Shown: piece after piece, positions 20,427 through 28,068 of the stretch | Layout: each line of letters begins with the position of its first letter | How positions within the stretch are numbered: the first letter of the stretch is position 1 | DNA from: Woeseiaceae bacterium | Lineage (GTDB): Bacteria; Pseudomonadota; Gammaproteobacteria; Steroidobacterales; Woeseiaceae | Direction: 5' to 3' | NCBI GenBank assembly: GCA_013043165.1 | Contig: JABDOQ010000068.1 | Coordinates: 1-33,241 of the forward strand | Length of the DNA stretch: 33,241 nucleotides | The notes under the pieces: generated by a model | What the model was told of the DNA's origin: nothing | The model's input: the letters and a program-made list of their open reading frames with translations, nothing else | The model's database searches: none | Position numbers and translations under genes: made by a program

Positions 20427-21151
20427 TCAGGGTTGCGGGCATCCACAAATCGTTCGGCAAGGTTCGCGCTGTGCGCGGCGTCAGTTTTGACGCCCCGGAT
20501 GGAAAGATCACCGGCCTGCTCGGTCCCAACGGTGCCGGCAAGTCGACAACGCTCAGGGTGTTGTATACGGTTCTCAAGCCCGATGCGGGATCTGCCGTCA
20601 TCGATGGCGTTGACGTCGTCAGCGAAGCCCTCAGCGCCCGGCGGCGAATCGGCGCGCTGCCGCACGGTTCCGGCCTCTATCCACACCTGACCGCACGCGA
20701 GAATATTGCTTATTTCGCGCGCCTTTGCGGCCTCGACAAAGCTGAGGTCAACGACCGCGTCGACGAGATGATCCGGTTGCTCGAGATCGAGGACTTTGCC
20801 GACCGTCGCACAAAGGGCTTTTCGCAGGGACAGCGCACGAAAGTCTCTCTCGCCCGCGCGCTGGTACACGATCCGCAAAACGTCCTGCTGGACGAACCTT
20901 CGAACGGGCTCGACGTCATGGCAACGCGCTCGCTGCGGCGTTTGATTCTCAAACTAAAAGATTCCGGCCGTTGCATACTGTTCTCCAGCCACGTCATGCA
21001 GGAGGTCGCCGCCCTGTGCGACAACATCTGCATTATCGCCAACGGCCAGGTTGCCATTGACGACTCTATCGACGGTATCCGCAGGCGCACCGGCTGCGAT
21101 GACCTGGAAGATGCTTTTGTGCACGCCATTCGGATGGTTGCAGACGAATGA
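20423..21151 (+). CDS. ABC transporter ATP-binding protein, NatA type
   Basis: ATPase of an ABC-2 export-type transporter, 242 residues from ATG at 20423. Walker A is GPNGAGKST (34-42), the signature is FSQGQRTKVSLARAL (133-147) instead of LSGGQ, Walker B is VLLDEP (154-159), and His190 is the switch histidine. The Q-loop position reads PHGSGLYPHLTARENI, without the usual glutamine, as in NatA-like proteins. It overlaps the S33 gene upstream and the permease downstream by 4 bp each. NatA in Bacillus exports sodium, but many relatives export other things, so no substrate is assigned. Confidence 0.92.
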   Translation: MIRVAGIHKSFGKVRAVRGVSFDAPDGKITGLLGPNGAGKSTTLRVLYTVLKPDAGSAVIDGVDVVSEALSARRRIGALPHGSGLYPHLTARENIAYFARLCGLDKAEVNDRVDEMIRLLEIEDFADRRTKGFSQGQRTKVSLARALVHDPQNVLLDEPSNGLDVMATRSLRRLILKLKDSGRCILFSSHVMQEVAALCDNICIIANGQVAIDDSIDGIRRRTGCDDLEDAFVHAIRMVADE

Positions 21152-22329
21152 TGCGCACCATATTTATCGTTTTCGTCAAGGAAATTATCGACAACCTGCG
21201 GGACCGCCGGACGCTTGGCACGGCGCTGATCATGGGCCCTATTTTCGGCCCCGTTCTGTTTGCGTTTGTCATCAACCTTTCGCTCGAGCGCTCACTCGAG
21301 GACGCGGAGCGTCCGCTCGAACTCCCCGTCATCGGGGGCGAACTCGCACCGAACCTCGTGAGTTACCTCAGGAGTCAGAACATCGATACGGTCGCCGGCC
21401 CCGACGATCGCGCCGCAGCACTCGACGCCGTGAAGACCGGTGAACACGATGTCGTATTGATAATTCCGGTCACTTTCGGCGAACAGCTGGCCAATTCGGT
21501 GCCCGCCACGATCGAGCTTGTTTCCGACCAGGCGGACACCGATGCCGACCGGATCGCACGGCGGACACACCGGGCCCTGCAGTCCTACAACCGCGAGCTT
21601 GCGGCGCTTCGCGTCTTTGCCCGCGGCGTGAACCCGGCCGTGCTGCGGCCGCTGAATATCGACGAGGTCGACGTGTCCACGCCAAGCGGACGATCGGCCA
21701 TGTTGCTTGGCATGATGAGCTACTTTTTTATATTCGCCACGCTGATGGGTGGCATGTATCTCGCTATCGATGCCACGGCCGGTGAGCGCGAACGCGGCTC
21801 CCTGGAGCCGCTGCTGTCGCTGCCGGTAACCCGCGATCAGCTGATACTCGGCAAGATTGGCGCTACCTGCATCTTCATGGCTTTGTCGCTCGCCCTGAGC
21901 CTGCTGTCTTTTCACGTCGCACTCAAGTTCATGCCGCTCGAACAGCTGGGCATGACCCCGAATTTCGGGCCGGGCGTCGTGTTTGCCGCGTTCCTGCTGT
22001 TTGCTCCTTTCATACTCCTCGGCGCTGCGGTCATGACGCTCGTCGCGTCATTCACAAAGAGCTACCGCGAGGCACAAACATGGCTGAGCGTTGTGTTGAT
22101 TGCGCCGACCATGCCCATACTGATTGTCAGCTTGCTGACGCTGCGGCCTAAAACGGAGTTTATGTTTGTCCCCAGCCTGAGCCAGCACCTGTTGCTCGTC
22201 GATATGGTCAAGAACGAGCCCGTCAACAATCTGCATGTCACGATTTCGGTCGCGAGCACGCTGTTTTTCGGTGCCCTTCTGACCTGGATTTGCGCGCGGC
22301 TGTACCGTCGGGAGGGCCTCCTCGGTTGA
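21148..22329 (+). CDS. ABC-2 transporter permease, NatB type
   Basis: Membrane partner of the preceding ATPase, 393 residues. One helix lies near the N terminus (about 25-45), followed by an extracytoplasmic domain of about 140 residues and five or so helices from about residue 190 onwards. AGERERGSLEPLLSLPV, just after the second helix, is the conserved ABC-2 coupling motif. This layout with a large outer loop after helix 1 is typical of NatB/YhaP-type exporters. It starts inside the stop of the ATPase gene (ATGA) and is followed 52 bp later by the M16 gene. Substrate unknown. Confidence 0.9.
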   Translation: MMRTIFIVFVKEIIDNLRDRRTLGTALIMGPIFGPVLFAFVINLSLERSLEDAERPLELPVIGGELAPNLVSYLRSQNIDTVAGPDDRAAALDAVKTGEHDVVLIIPVTFGEQLANSVPATIELVSDQADTDADRIARRTHRALQSYNRELAALRVFARGVNPAVLRPLNIDEVDVSTPSGRSAMLLGMMSYFFIFATLMGGMYLAIDATAGERERGSLEPLLSLPVTRDQLILGKIGATCIFMALSLALSLLSFHVALKFMPLEQLGMTPNFGPGVVFAAFLLFAPFILLGAAVMTLVASFTKSYREAQTWLSVVLIAPTMPILIVSLLTLRPKTEFMFVPSLSQHLLLVDMVKNEPVNNLHVTISVASTLFFGALLTWICARLYRREGLLG

Positions 22330-22381
22330 CAATCCTCACCGAATCTCCACCATGGAGGTTCCGGGGAATAAAATAACGATT

Positions 22382-24070
22382 ATGTCTCTGTTTTCGGAAC
22401 TCCGGCGACGCAACGTATTAAAGGTTGCCCTGCTCTACCTGGTCGCCGCCCTGCTCATACTGTGGATCATAGATCGTGCGGTCTCGGGCGATGTGCTGCC
22501 CATCTGGGCCAGCCAGTTCATGCTGTTGCTCGTCGCTATCGGTTTTCCGGTAGCGCTGATCTTTGCCTGGGTCTACGAGATCACGCCACAGGGGCTGAAG
22601 AAGGGCGTCGACGTCGACCAGACCCAATCCATCGTCTACAAGACCGGGCAAAAGCTGAATGCCGCCGTTGCGGTGCTTGCCGTGCTCGGTGTGGCTGCGC
22701 TGATTGGCGAGCGGTTGCTTCCCGAGTTTGAGCTGATACGGCCCGAGCCCGTCGAAGAGATTCCGTTGCGGCCGGTATACGATTCCTCCGAAGCCGCCGG
22801 TGTACCCAAGGAAATTTCTTCCTACACGATGGCCAACGGACTGCGCATTATCGTCTGGCCTGACCACGACATCCCGAACGTCGTCATGTACAACTTCGTG
22901 CGCGCGGGTGGCCGCAATGAATACCCGGGGATCACGGGCCTGTCTCATTTTTTCGAACACATGATGTTCAACGGCACCACCAGTCGGAAGCCCGGTGAAT
23001 TTGATCGTGCCATGGAGGCCGTGGGTGGCGCCAACAATGCCTACACGACAAACGACCTGACGGTTTACCAGGGCTGGTTCCCGCGCTCGGCACTCAAGAC
23101 GATATTGGAGCTGGAGGCCGATCGCCTGCAGAACCTCGCCATCGACCCGGATGTCGTTGAGCGCGAGCGCGGCGTCGTTTACTCCGAGCGCCGGCTACGC
23201 GTAGACAATGACAATTGGGGGCGCCTCTACGAGCAGGTGCGCGCAACCGCCTTTGTCGCCCACCCCTACCAGTTCCCGGTGATCGGCTGGCCGTCGGATA
23301 TCGAGAGCTGGACGCAGCAAGACCTCGAGTCGTATTTCAAAACCTACTACGCGCCCAACAACAGCACGATGGTTTTTTCCGGCGCCGTGTCACCCGAAGA
23401 GATCTTCCTGCTTGCGGAGCAATACTTTGCTCCGATTCCGCGACAGCTGCCGCCGCCGCCCGTGCGCACGATCGAGCCCGAGCAGGCCGGAGAGCGCAGG
23501 CTGGTCATCGAGAAGGAAGCTCAAACGCCGCTGTTGCACCTTGCGTTTCACGCAGGTCGTGCGGCGGACCCCGAAACTCAGCAAATGCAGCTGTTGCTGA
23601 ACATCCTGACCGACGGTAACTCGTCGCGCCTGCACCGCCTGCTGGTTGAAGAAGAACAAATCGCGCTGAGCGTCGCTGGCGTGCAGATACAGGGCTTTGA
23701 CCCCGGGCTGGTTTATATCTACCTGACGCTGCCGCCGGGCGCCGACATCGATGCCGTTGAAGCGCGGGTGCTCGAAGAGCTCCGGCGCGTTGCCGTTGAA
23801 GGCGTGACAAGGGCTGAACTTGGCAAGGCCCGCAACATTGTACTTGCTGACTTCTGGCGCGAGATTGCCACGATCAACGGCAAGGCGTCCGCACTTGGCG
23901 ATTTCGACGTGTTCACGGGGAGCTACGAAAATCTGTTTTCCCTGCCGGAGGACGTCAAAGCGATTACCTCCCAGCAAATTCAGGCCGTAGCCGCGAAGGT
24001 CTTTCAGCAAAACAACATGACGGTAGGCGTTTTGCGCTCGCCGACGCATACCCCCGGGGCCGGGAAATGA
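22382..24070 (+). CDS. Membrane-anchored M16 zinc peptidase with N-terminal three-helix module
   Basis: Catalytic M16B peptidase facing the periplasm, 562 residues from ATG at 22382. The first 110 residues form a module with three helices (about 14-32, 44-63, 93-110) and the pattern SELRRRNVLKVALLYL...GFPVALIFAWVYEITPQGLKKG, which I know as an N-terminal module of TPR or signalling proteins in gammaproteobacteria. The peptidase follows from about 145: HFFEH (189-193) binds zinc and Glu269, 75 residues further on in VVYSERR, fits as third ligand. The second M16 lobe is complete. It overlaps the partner gene by 4 bp. An upstream ATG at 22352 was rejected because the module starts MSLF. Confidence 0.92.
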   Translation: MSLFSELRRRNVLKVALLYLVAALLILWIIDRAVSGDVLPIWASQFMLLLVAIGFPVALIFAWVYEITPQGLKKGVDVDQTQSIVYKTGQKLNAAVAVLAVLGVAALIGERLLPEFELIRPEPVEEIPLRPVYDSSEAAGVPKEISSYTMANGLRIIVWPDHDIPNVVMYNFVRAGGRNEYPGITGLSHFFEHMMFNGTTSRKPGEFDRAMEAVGGANNAYTTNDLTVYQGWFPRSALKTILELEADRLQNLAIDPDVVERERGVVYSERRLRVDNDNWGRLYEQVRATAFVAHPYQFPVIGWPSDIESWTQQDLESYFKTYYAPNNSTMVFSGAVSPEEIFLLAEQYFAPIPRQLPPPPVRTIEPEQAGERRLVIEKEAQTPLLHLAFHAGRAADPETQQMQLLLNILTDGNSSRLHRLLVEEEQIALSVAGVQIQGFDPGLVYIYLTLPPGADIDAVEARVLEELRRVAVEGVTRAELGKARNIVLADFWREIATINGKASALGDFDVFTGSYENLFSLPEDVKAITSQQIQAVAAKVFQQNNMTVGVLRSPTHTPGAGK

Positions 24071-25461
24071 ACGTTGTTCGTGCCTTCTGCCTCGCCATTG
24101 TGCTGTTCGTGCTTGCGACCGGGGCGCGCGCCGCGGGCGTGTCCCTGCCTGCCCATGAGCGCCTTGAACTTGCCAACGGCGCGGTTCTGTTGCTGAGCGA
24201 GAAGCATGACGTGCCAATGATTGGACTCGAGGCGATCGTGCGCGGCGGGGCCGTCTCGGACCCGGAGGGCCTTGGCGGGATGGCCGGCCTGCTGGCGGAG
24301 CTATTGCAGCACGGCGCGGGCAAGCGCAACTCGAAGGCGTTTGCCGAAGCCAGTGCGGCCGTTGGCGGCGAGCTTTCTGTATCGGCAGGCCTCGAAGCAA
24401 TCTACGTTTCGGCAGACTTCATGGCTCGCGATGCCGAGCTCATGATCGAGCTGGTCGCCGATTTGCTGCAGCGTCCCACGCTGGCGGCGGACGAGTTCAC
24501 GAAGCTTCGCGATCGTTCCATCAACCTGATCAAGGCCGCCAAGGGTTCCAATCCGGGCGAACTGCTGCCTGCCTACGGCAACGCCTTCCTGTTTGGCAAA
24601 CACCCCTATGGCAACCCGGTCGCTGGCAGTGAAACGTCACTGGCAAATATCACGCAAGAGAAACTGCAGCAGTATTACGAAGAGCAGGTCGGTAGCGACC
24701 GCCTGATACTTTCCGTCGTCGGCAATTTCAACGCGGTCGCCATGAAGGCGCTACTCACAAAGGCGTTCGGTGGCTGGCGGCCCGCTGCGATACCGCTGCC
24801 GTCTCTGACGGCGGCTGCCAAGCAGACCGGCCGCCGGGTGCTGCTGATCGACAAGCCCGGAGTGACGCAAACCTATTTCTGGATTGGCAATATCGGGGTT
24901 AGCGCCGATTATCCGAAGCGGGCAGATCTCGACCTGGCAAACACGGTTTTCGGTGGCCGCTTCACATCGATGCTGAACACCGAGATGCGTGTCAAGGCCG
25001 GCCTGACCTATGGCGCCGGCTCGATACTGCAGCAACACTCGCAGCCGGGGGCGGTCGTAATCAGCTCGTTCACTGCGACCGACACGACCGTCGATGCGAT
25101 CGACATGGCGCTCAAAATTCTAAAACGATTACGCGATTCCGGAATTGACGAAGACGCCACCGAATCGGCGCGCAATTACATCATGGGCCAGTTTCCACCG
25201 CGCCTCGAAACCGCGCCGCAGCTCGCCACGCAGTTTGCAATGCTCGAACAGTACGGGCTCGATGTCGCCTACATCAACGACTACGGCGCTGCACTTTCGG
25301 CCGCGACGGCCGACTCCATCGCGGCGGCAATAGACGAGGTGTATCCGTCGCCCGAAGACGTGAGCTTGATCCTGATCGGCGACGCGGACCTTATACGCGA
25401 CGACGTGAGTCAGTACGGCCCGGTAACCGAAATGTCAATCGACGAGCCGCGCTTCCGATAG
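24067..25461 (+). CDS. M16 peptidase homologue without zinc site (partner subunit)
   Basis: Secreted 464-residue M16B-fold protein with a signal peptide (cut near ARA22). At the place of HxxEH it reads GLLAE (74-78 in GMAGLLAELLQHGAG), so it cannot bind zinc in the usual way. It keeps RVKAGLTYGAGS in the second lobe, the R/Y pair that in M16B heterodimers binds substrate. This matches the two-subunit arrangement known from Sphingomonas SPH2681/SPH2682 and mitochondrial processing peptidase, where one chain brings zinc and the other the R/Y pair. It starts within the stop of the catalytic gene (ATGA). It is probably a real partner and not a decayed copy, because the rest of the fold is intact. 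Confidence 0.9.
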   Translation: MNVVRAFCLAIVLFVLATGARAAGVSLPAHERLELANGAVLLLSEKHDVPMIGLEAIVRGGAVSDPEGLGGMAGLLAELLQHGAGKRNSKAFAEASAAVGGELSVSAGLEAIYVSADFMARDAELMIELVADLLQRPTLAADEFTKLRDRSINLIKAAKGSNPGELLPAYGNAFLFGKHPYGNPVAGSETSLANITQEKLQQYYEEQVGSDRLILSVVGNFNAVAMKALLTKAFGGWRPAAIPLPSLTAAAKQTGRRVLLIDKPGVTQTYFWIGNIGVSADYPKRADLDLANTVFGGRFTSMLNTEMRVKAGLTYGAGSILQQHSQPGAVVISSFTATDTTVDAIDMALKILKRLRDSGIDEDATESARNYIMGQFPPRLETAPQLATQFAMLEQYGLDVAYINDYGAALSAATADSIAAAIDEVYPSPEDVSLILIGDADLIRDDVSQYGPVTEMSIDEPRFR

Positions 25462-25500
25462 CGGCCGGACAGCATCCCGGGTCGTCGCACAACACGGCGT

Positions 25501-26835
25501 CTATTTGCCGATGCAGAATTCCGAGAAAATCTTGCCGAGCAGCTCGTCGCTGGTAATAGCACCCGTTATCTCGCCGAGGGCCTGCTGGCAGAGGCGCAGC
25601 TCTTCGGCTAACAGTTCGCCCGCACGCGCTTCCAGCAGCGCCTGCCGACCGCTCAGAAAATGTGCTTTCGCGCGAGCCAGCGCGTCCAGGTGCCGGCGCC
25701 GCGCCGTGAACGCGCCCTCGCCGCGGTTCTCGTAGCCGGCCAAACCACGAATCGCCTCTCGCAAAACGTCGACGCCATCGCCGGTTTTTGCGGATAGCCT
25801 GATTGTATTTTCGGAGCCTGCACCGGCCGCTTCGTTTGTCAGGTCGATCTTGTTGCGGACGACGATCACCGGGGTTGTTTCCGGTAGTTCTTCAACAATG
25901 CCGCCGCGATCCGGGTCCGAGGCGTCCTGAATCCAGAGTACCGCGTCTGCACTTTCAACCGCTATGCGGGCCCGCCGGATACCTTCTGCTTCTATGCGAT
26001 CCGGGTCATCCCGCAGCCCGGCTGTATCGACCAGCTCAACGGCGAGCCCTTCGATGTCGATCTGCTCACGCAGGATATCGCGCGTCGTGCCCGCAACTTC
26101 GGTGACGATCGCGGCCTCCTGCCCGCTGAGCAGGTTCATCAGGCTGGACTTGCCGGCGTTGGGCTTGCCCACGATGACTACGCGGTAGCCGTCGCGCAGA
26201 ACGCGGCCCTGCCGGGTCGCATCGATCAGCGCATCGAATGTCGACGCACAGTCCTGCAGTCTCAACAAGAGCTTTTCGTCTGACAGAAAATCAATCTCCT
26301 CTTCCGGGAAATCGATCGCGGCCTCGACATGCATCCGCAGTTGCGTCAGTTTTTCGGCAAGCCCGTTGACTGCCTTCGAGAACGCGCCGGATAACGAACG
26401 TACTGCGGCGCGCGCCGCCTGTGCCGTACCGCTGCCGATAAGATCGACTATTGCCTCGGCCTGAACGAGGTCGAGCTTGTCGTTAAGGAATGCCCGCTCT
26501 GAAAACTCGCCGGGCGCCGCCTGCCTCGCACCGAGCGCTATCGCGGCATCGACGAGCAGTGACATGACAATCGGGCCGCCGTGCCCGTGCAGCTCGAGAA
26601 CGGATTCGCCCGTGAATGAGGTCGGCCGCGGAAAAAACAGCGCAATTCCTGCGTCAATCTTCTGTCCACGGGCATCGGCAAACGACCGGTACGTCGCCGT
26701 GCGCGGTTCGGGTAAACTGCCGAGCATGGCGCGGGCAATGCGCTCTGCCTCATCGCCAGAGACCCTGACGACGCCAATGCCGCCGATTCCGGGCGGCGTT
26801 GCCGAGGCTACTATCGTGTCTGCGCGGGACGCCAT
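25501..26835 (-). CDS. mnmE: tRNA modification GTPase MnmE (TrmE)
   Basis: Partner of MnmG in wobble-uridine modification. ATG at 26835 gives 444 residues starting MASRADTIVASATPPGIGG, matching the family start; a longer frame from 26961 was rejected. The N-terminal tetrahydrofolate-binding domain is followed by helices and an inserted G domain: P-loop GKPNAGKSS (223-231), AGTTRD (248-253), DTAG (270-273) and NKID (328-331). The C terminus is FCIGK with the conserved Cys441. It is transcribed away from the fused hydrolase gene with only 6 bp between start codons, so its promoter must lie in that gene or its leader must be very short. Confidence 0.98.
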   Translation of the reverse strand: MASRADTIVASATPPGIGGIGVVRVSGDEAERIARAMLGSLPEPRTATYRSFADARGQKIDAGIALFFPRPTSFTGESVLELHGHGGPIVMSLLVDAAIALGARQAAPGEFSERAFLNDKLDLVQAEAIVDLIGSGTAQAARAAVRSLSGAFSKAVNGLAEKLTQLRMHVEAAIDFPEEEIDFLSDEKLLLRLQDCASTFDALIDATRQGRVLRDGYRVVIVGKPNAGKSSLMNLLSGQEAAIVTEVAGTTRDILREQIDIEGLAVELVDTAGLRDDPDRIEAEGIRRARIAVESADAVLWIQDASDPDRGGIVEELPETTPVIVVRNKIDLTNEAAGAGSENTIRLSAKTGDGVDVLREAIRGLAGYENRGEGAFTARRRHLDALARAKAHFLSGRQALLEARAGELLAEELRLCQQALGEITGAITSDELLGKIFSEFCIGK

Positions 26836-26841
26836 CCACCA

Positions 26842-28068
26842 ATGAGAACACAGGTTATGCAGAATCAAAAAGTCGTATTCGAAAACCGCCGCGGCCAGGC
26901 TCTCTCCGGCATTCTCGATCTGCCGGTCAAAGAGCCCGCCGGCTACGCGCTCTTCGCACACTGTTTTACGTGCTCCAAGAATCTGAAAGCAGCAAGCAAC
27001 ATCGCGCGCGCGTTAGCCGACGCCGGCATCGCCGTGCTGCGCTTCGACTTCACGGGGCTCGGCCAGAGCAAGGGCGAATTTTCTGACACCAACTTTTCGT
27101 CCAACGTTGACGATTTGCTCGCCGCCGTCAGTTACCTCGACAGGGAACACGAGGCGCCGGCAATCCTGGTGGGACACTCGCTCGGCGGCACTGCCGTGTT
27201 GCAGGCGGCGGCAGAGATCGAGTCCGCCGTGGCCGTAGTGACTATTGGCTCGCCGTCCGAGCCCGGCCATGTGGCCCGAATGTTTACCGGATCCGAAGAA
27301 ACTTTGCGTGATCGTGGCGAGGCGACCGTGAACCTCGGCGGCAGGCCATTCCTGATCAAACAGCAGTTTCTTGACGACCTCGAAAAGCAGGACCTGAAAG
27401 CGTCCATCGGTTCACTGCGAAAGGCGCTGCTGATCATGCACGCGCCGCTCGATGACGTGGTCGAGATCGACAACGCGTCGGCCCTTTTTATGGCCGCAAA
27501 ACACCCCAAGAGCTTTGTCAGTCTGGACACGGCCGACCATCTGTTGAGCCGGGAGGTTGATTCGCGGTACGCGGGTCGCCTGCTCGCTGCCTGGGCTTCA
27601 CGCTACCTTCCCGAGTCAGCGGCGCACGACGGGCTGTCGGCTGACAGTGGCGTGGTTGTTGCCCGAACGAAGGCCGACGGCTTCAGAACCGAGCTGCGCA
27701 TGGATAGCTACGGGCTTGTCGCGGACGAGCCGCGCTCGGTCGGCGGCACCGGGCTTGGTCCGACACCTTATGACCTGCTGTCTGCCGCGCTCGCAACCTG
27801 CACATCCATGACACTACGGATGTACGCTAACCACAAAAAGCTGAATTTCGAGTCCGCAACGGTCCGTGTCGAGCACGACAAGATTCATGCGAAGGATTGC
27901 GAGGATTGCGAGAGCAACACCGGCAAGATCGACGAGTTCCGACGGACGATTTCGCTCGAAGGCGACCTGACCGACACCGAGCGCGAGCGCATGCTCGAAA
28001 TCGCCGATCGCTGCCCCGTACACCGTACGCTGCACAGCGAAACAAAGGTGCGCTCCGCCCTGGCCTAG
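26842..28068 (+). CDS. Fused alpha/beta hydrolase and OsmC-family protein
   Basis: Two cytoplasmic domains in 408 residues. The hydrolase (about 1-255) has GHSLGG with Ser113, Asp204 or Asp205 in MHAPLDDVV and His233 in TADHLLS. The OsmC part (about 270-408) has the two redox cysteines, Cys320 in ALATCTSMTLRMYA and Cys391 in ADRCPVHRTL, and should reduce organic hydroperoxides. The same fusion is widespread in bacteria; the substrate of the hydrolase half is unknown. ATG at 26842 or 26857 may be used, neither with a good ribosome binding site. Its TAG stop overlaps the yidC stop on the other strand. Confidence 0.92.
   Translation: MRTQVMQNQKVVFENRRGQALSGILDLPVKEPAGYALFAHCFTCSKNLKAASNIARALADAGIAVLRFDFTGLGQSKGEFSDTNFSSNVDDLLAAVSYLDREHEAPAILVGHSLGGTAVLQAAAEIESAVAVVTIGSPSEPGHVARMFTGSEETLRDRGEATVNLGGRPFLIKQQFLDDLEKQDLKASIGSLRKALLIMHAPLDDVVEIDNASALFMAAKHPKSFVSLDTADHLLSREVDSRYAGRLLAAWASRYLPESAAHDGLSADSGVVVARTKADGFRTELRMDSYGLVADEPRSVGGTGLGPTPYDLLSAALATCTSMTLRMYANHKKLNFESATVRVEHDKIHAKDCEDCESNTGKIDEFRRTISLEGDLTDTERERMLEIADRCPVHRTLHSETKVRSALA

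Noticed and set aside
22326..22331. TTGACA at the end of the NatB gene as -35 of a separate M16 promoter
   Set aside because: No -10 lies 16-18 bp downstream; the only TAAAAT is 37 bp away. The M16 genes are more likely read from the upstream operon promoter.
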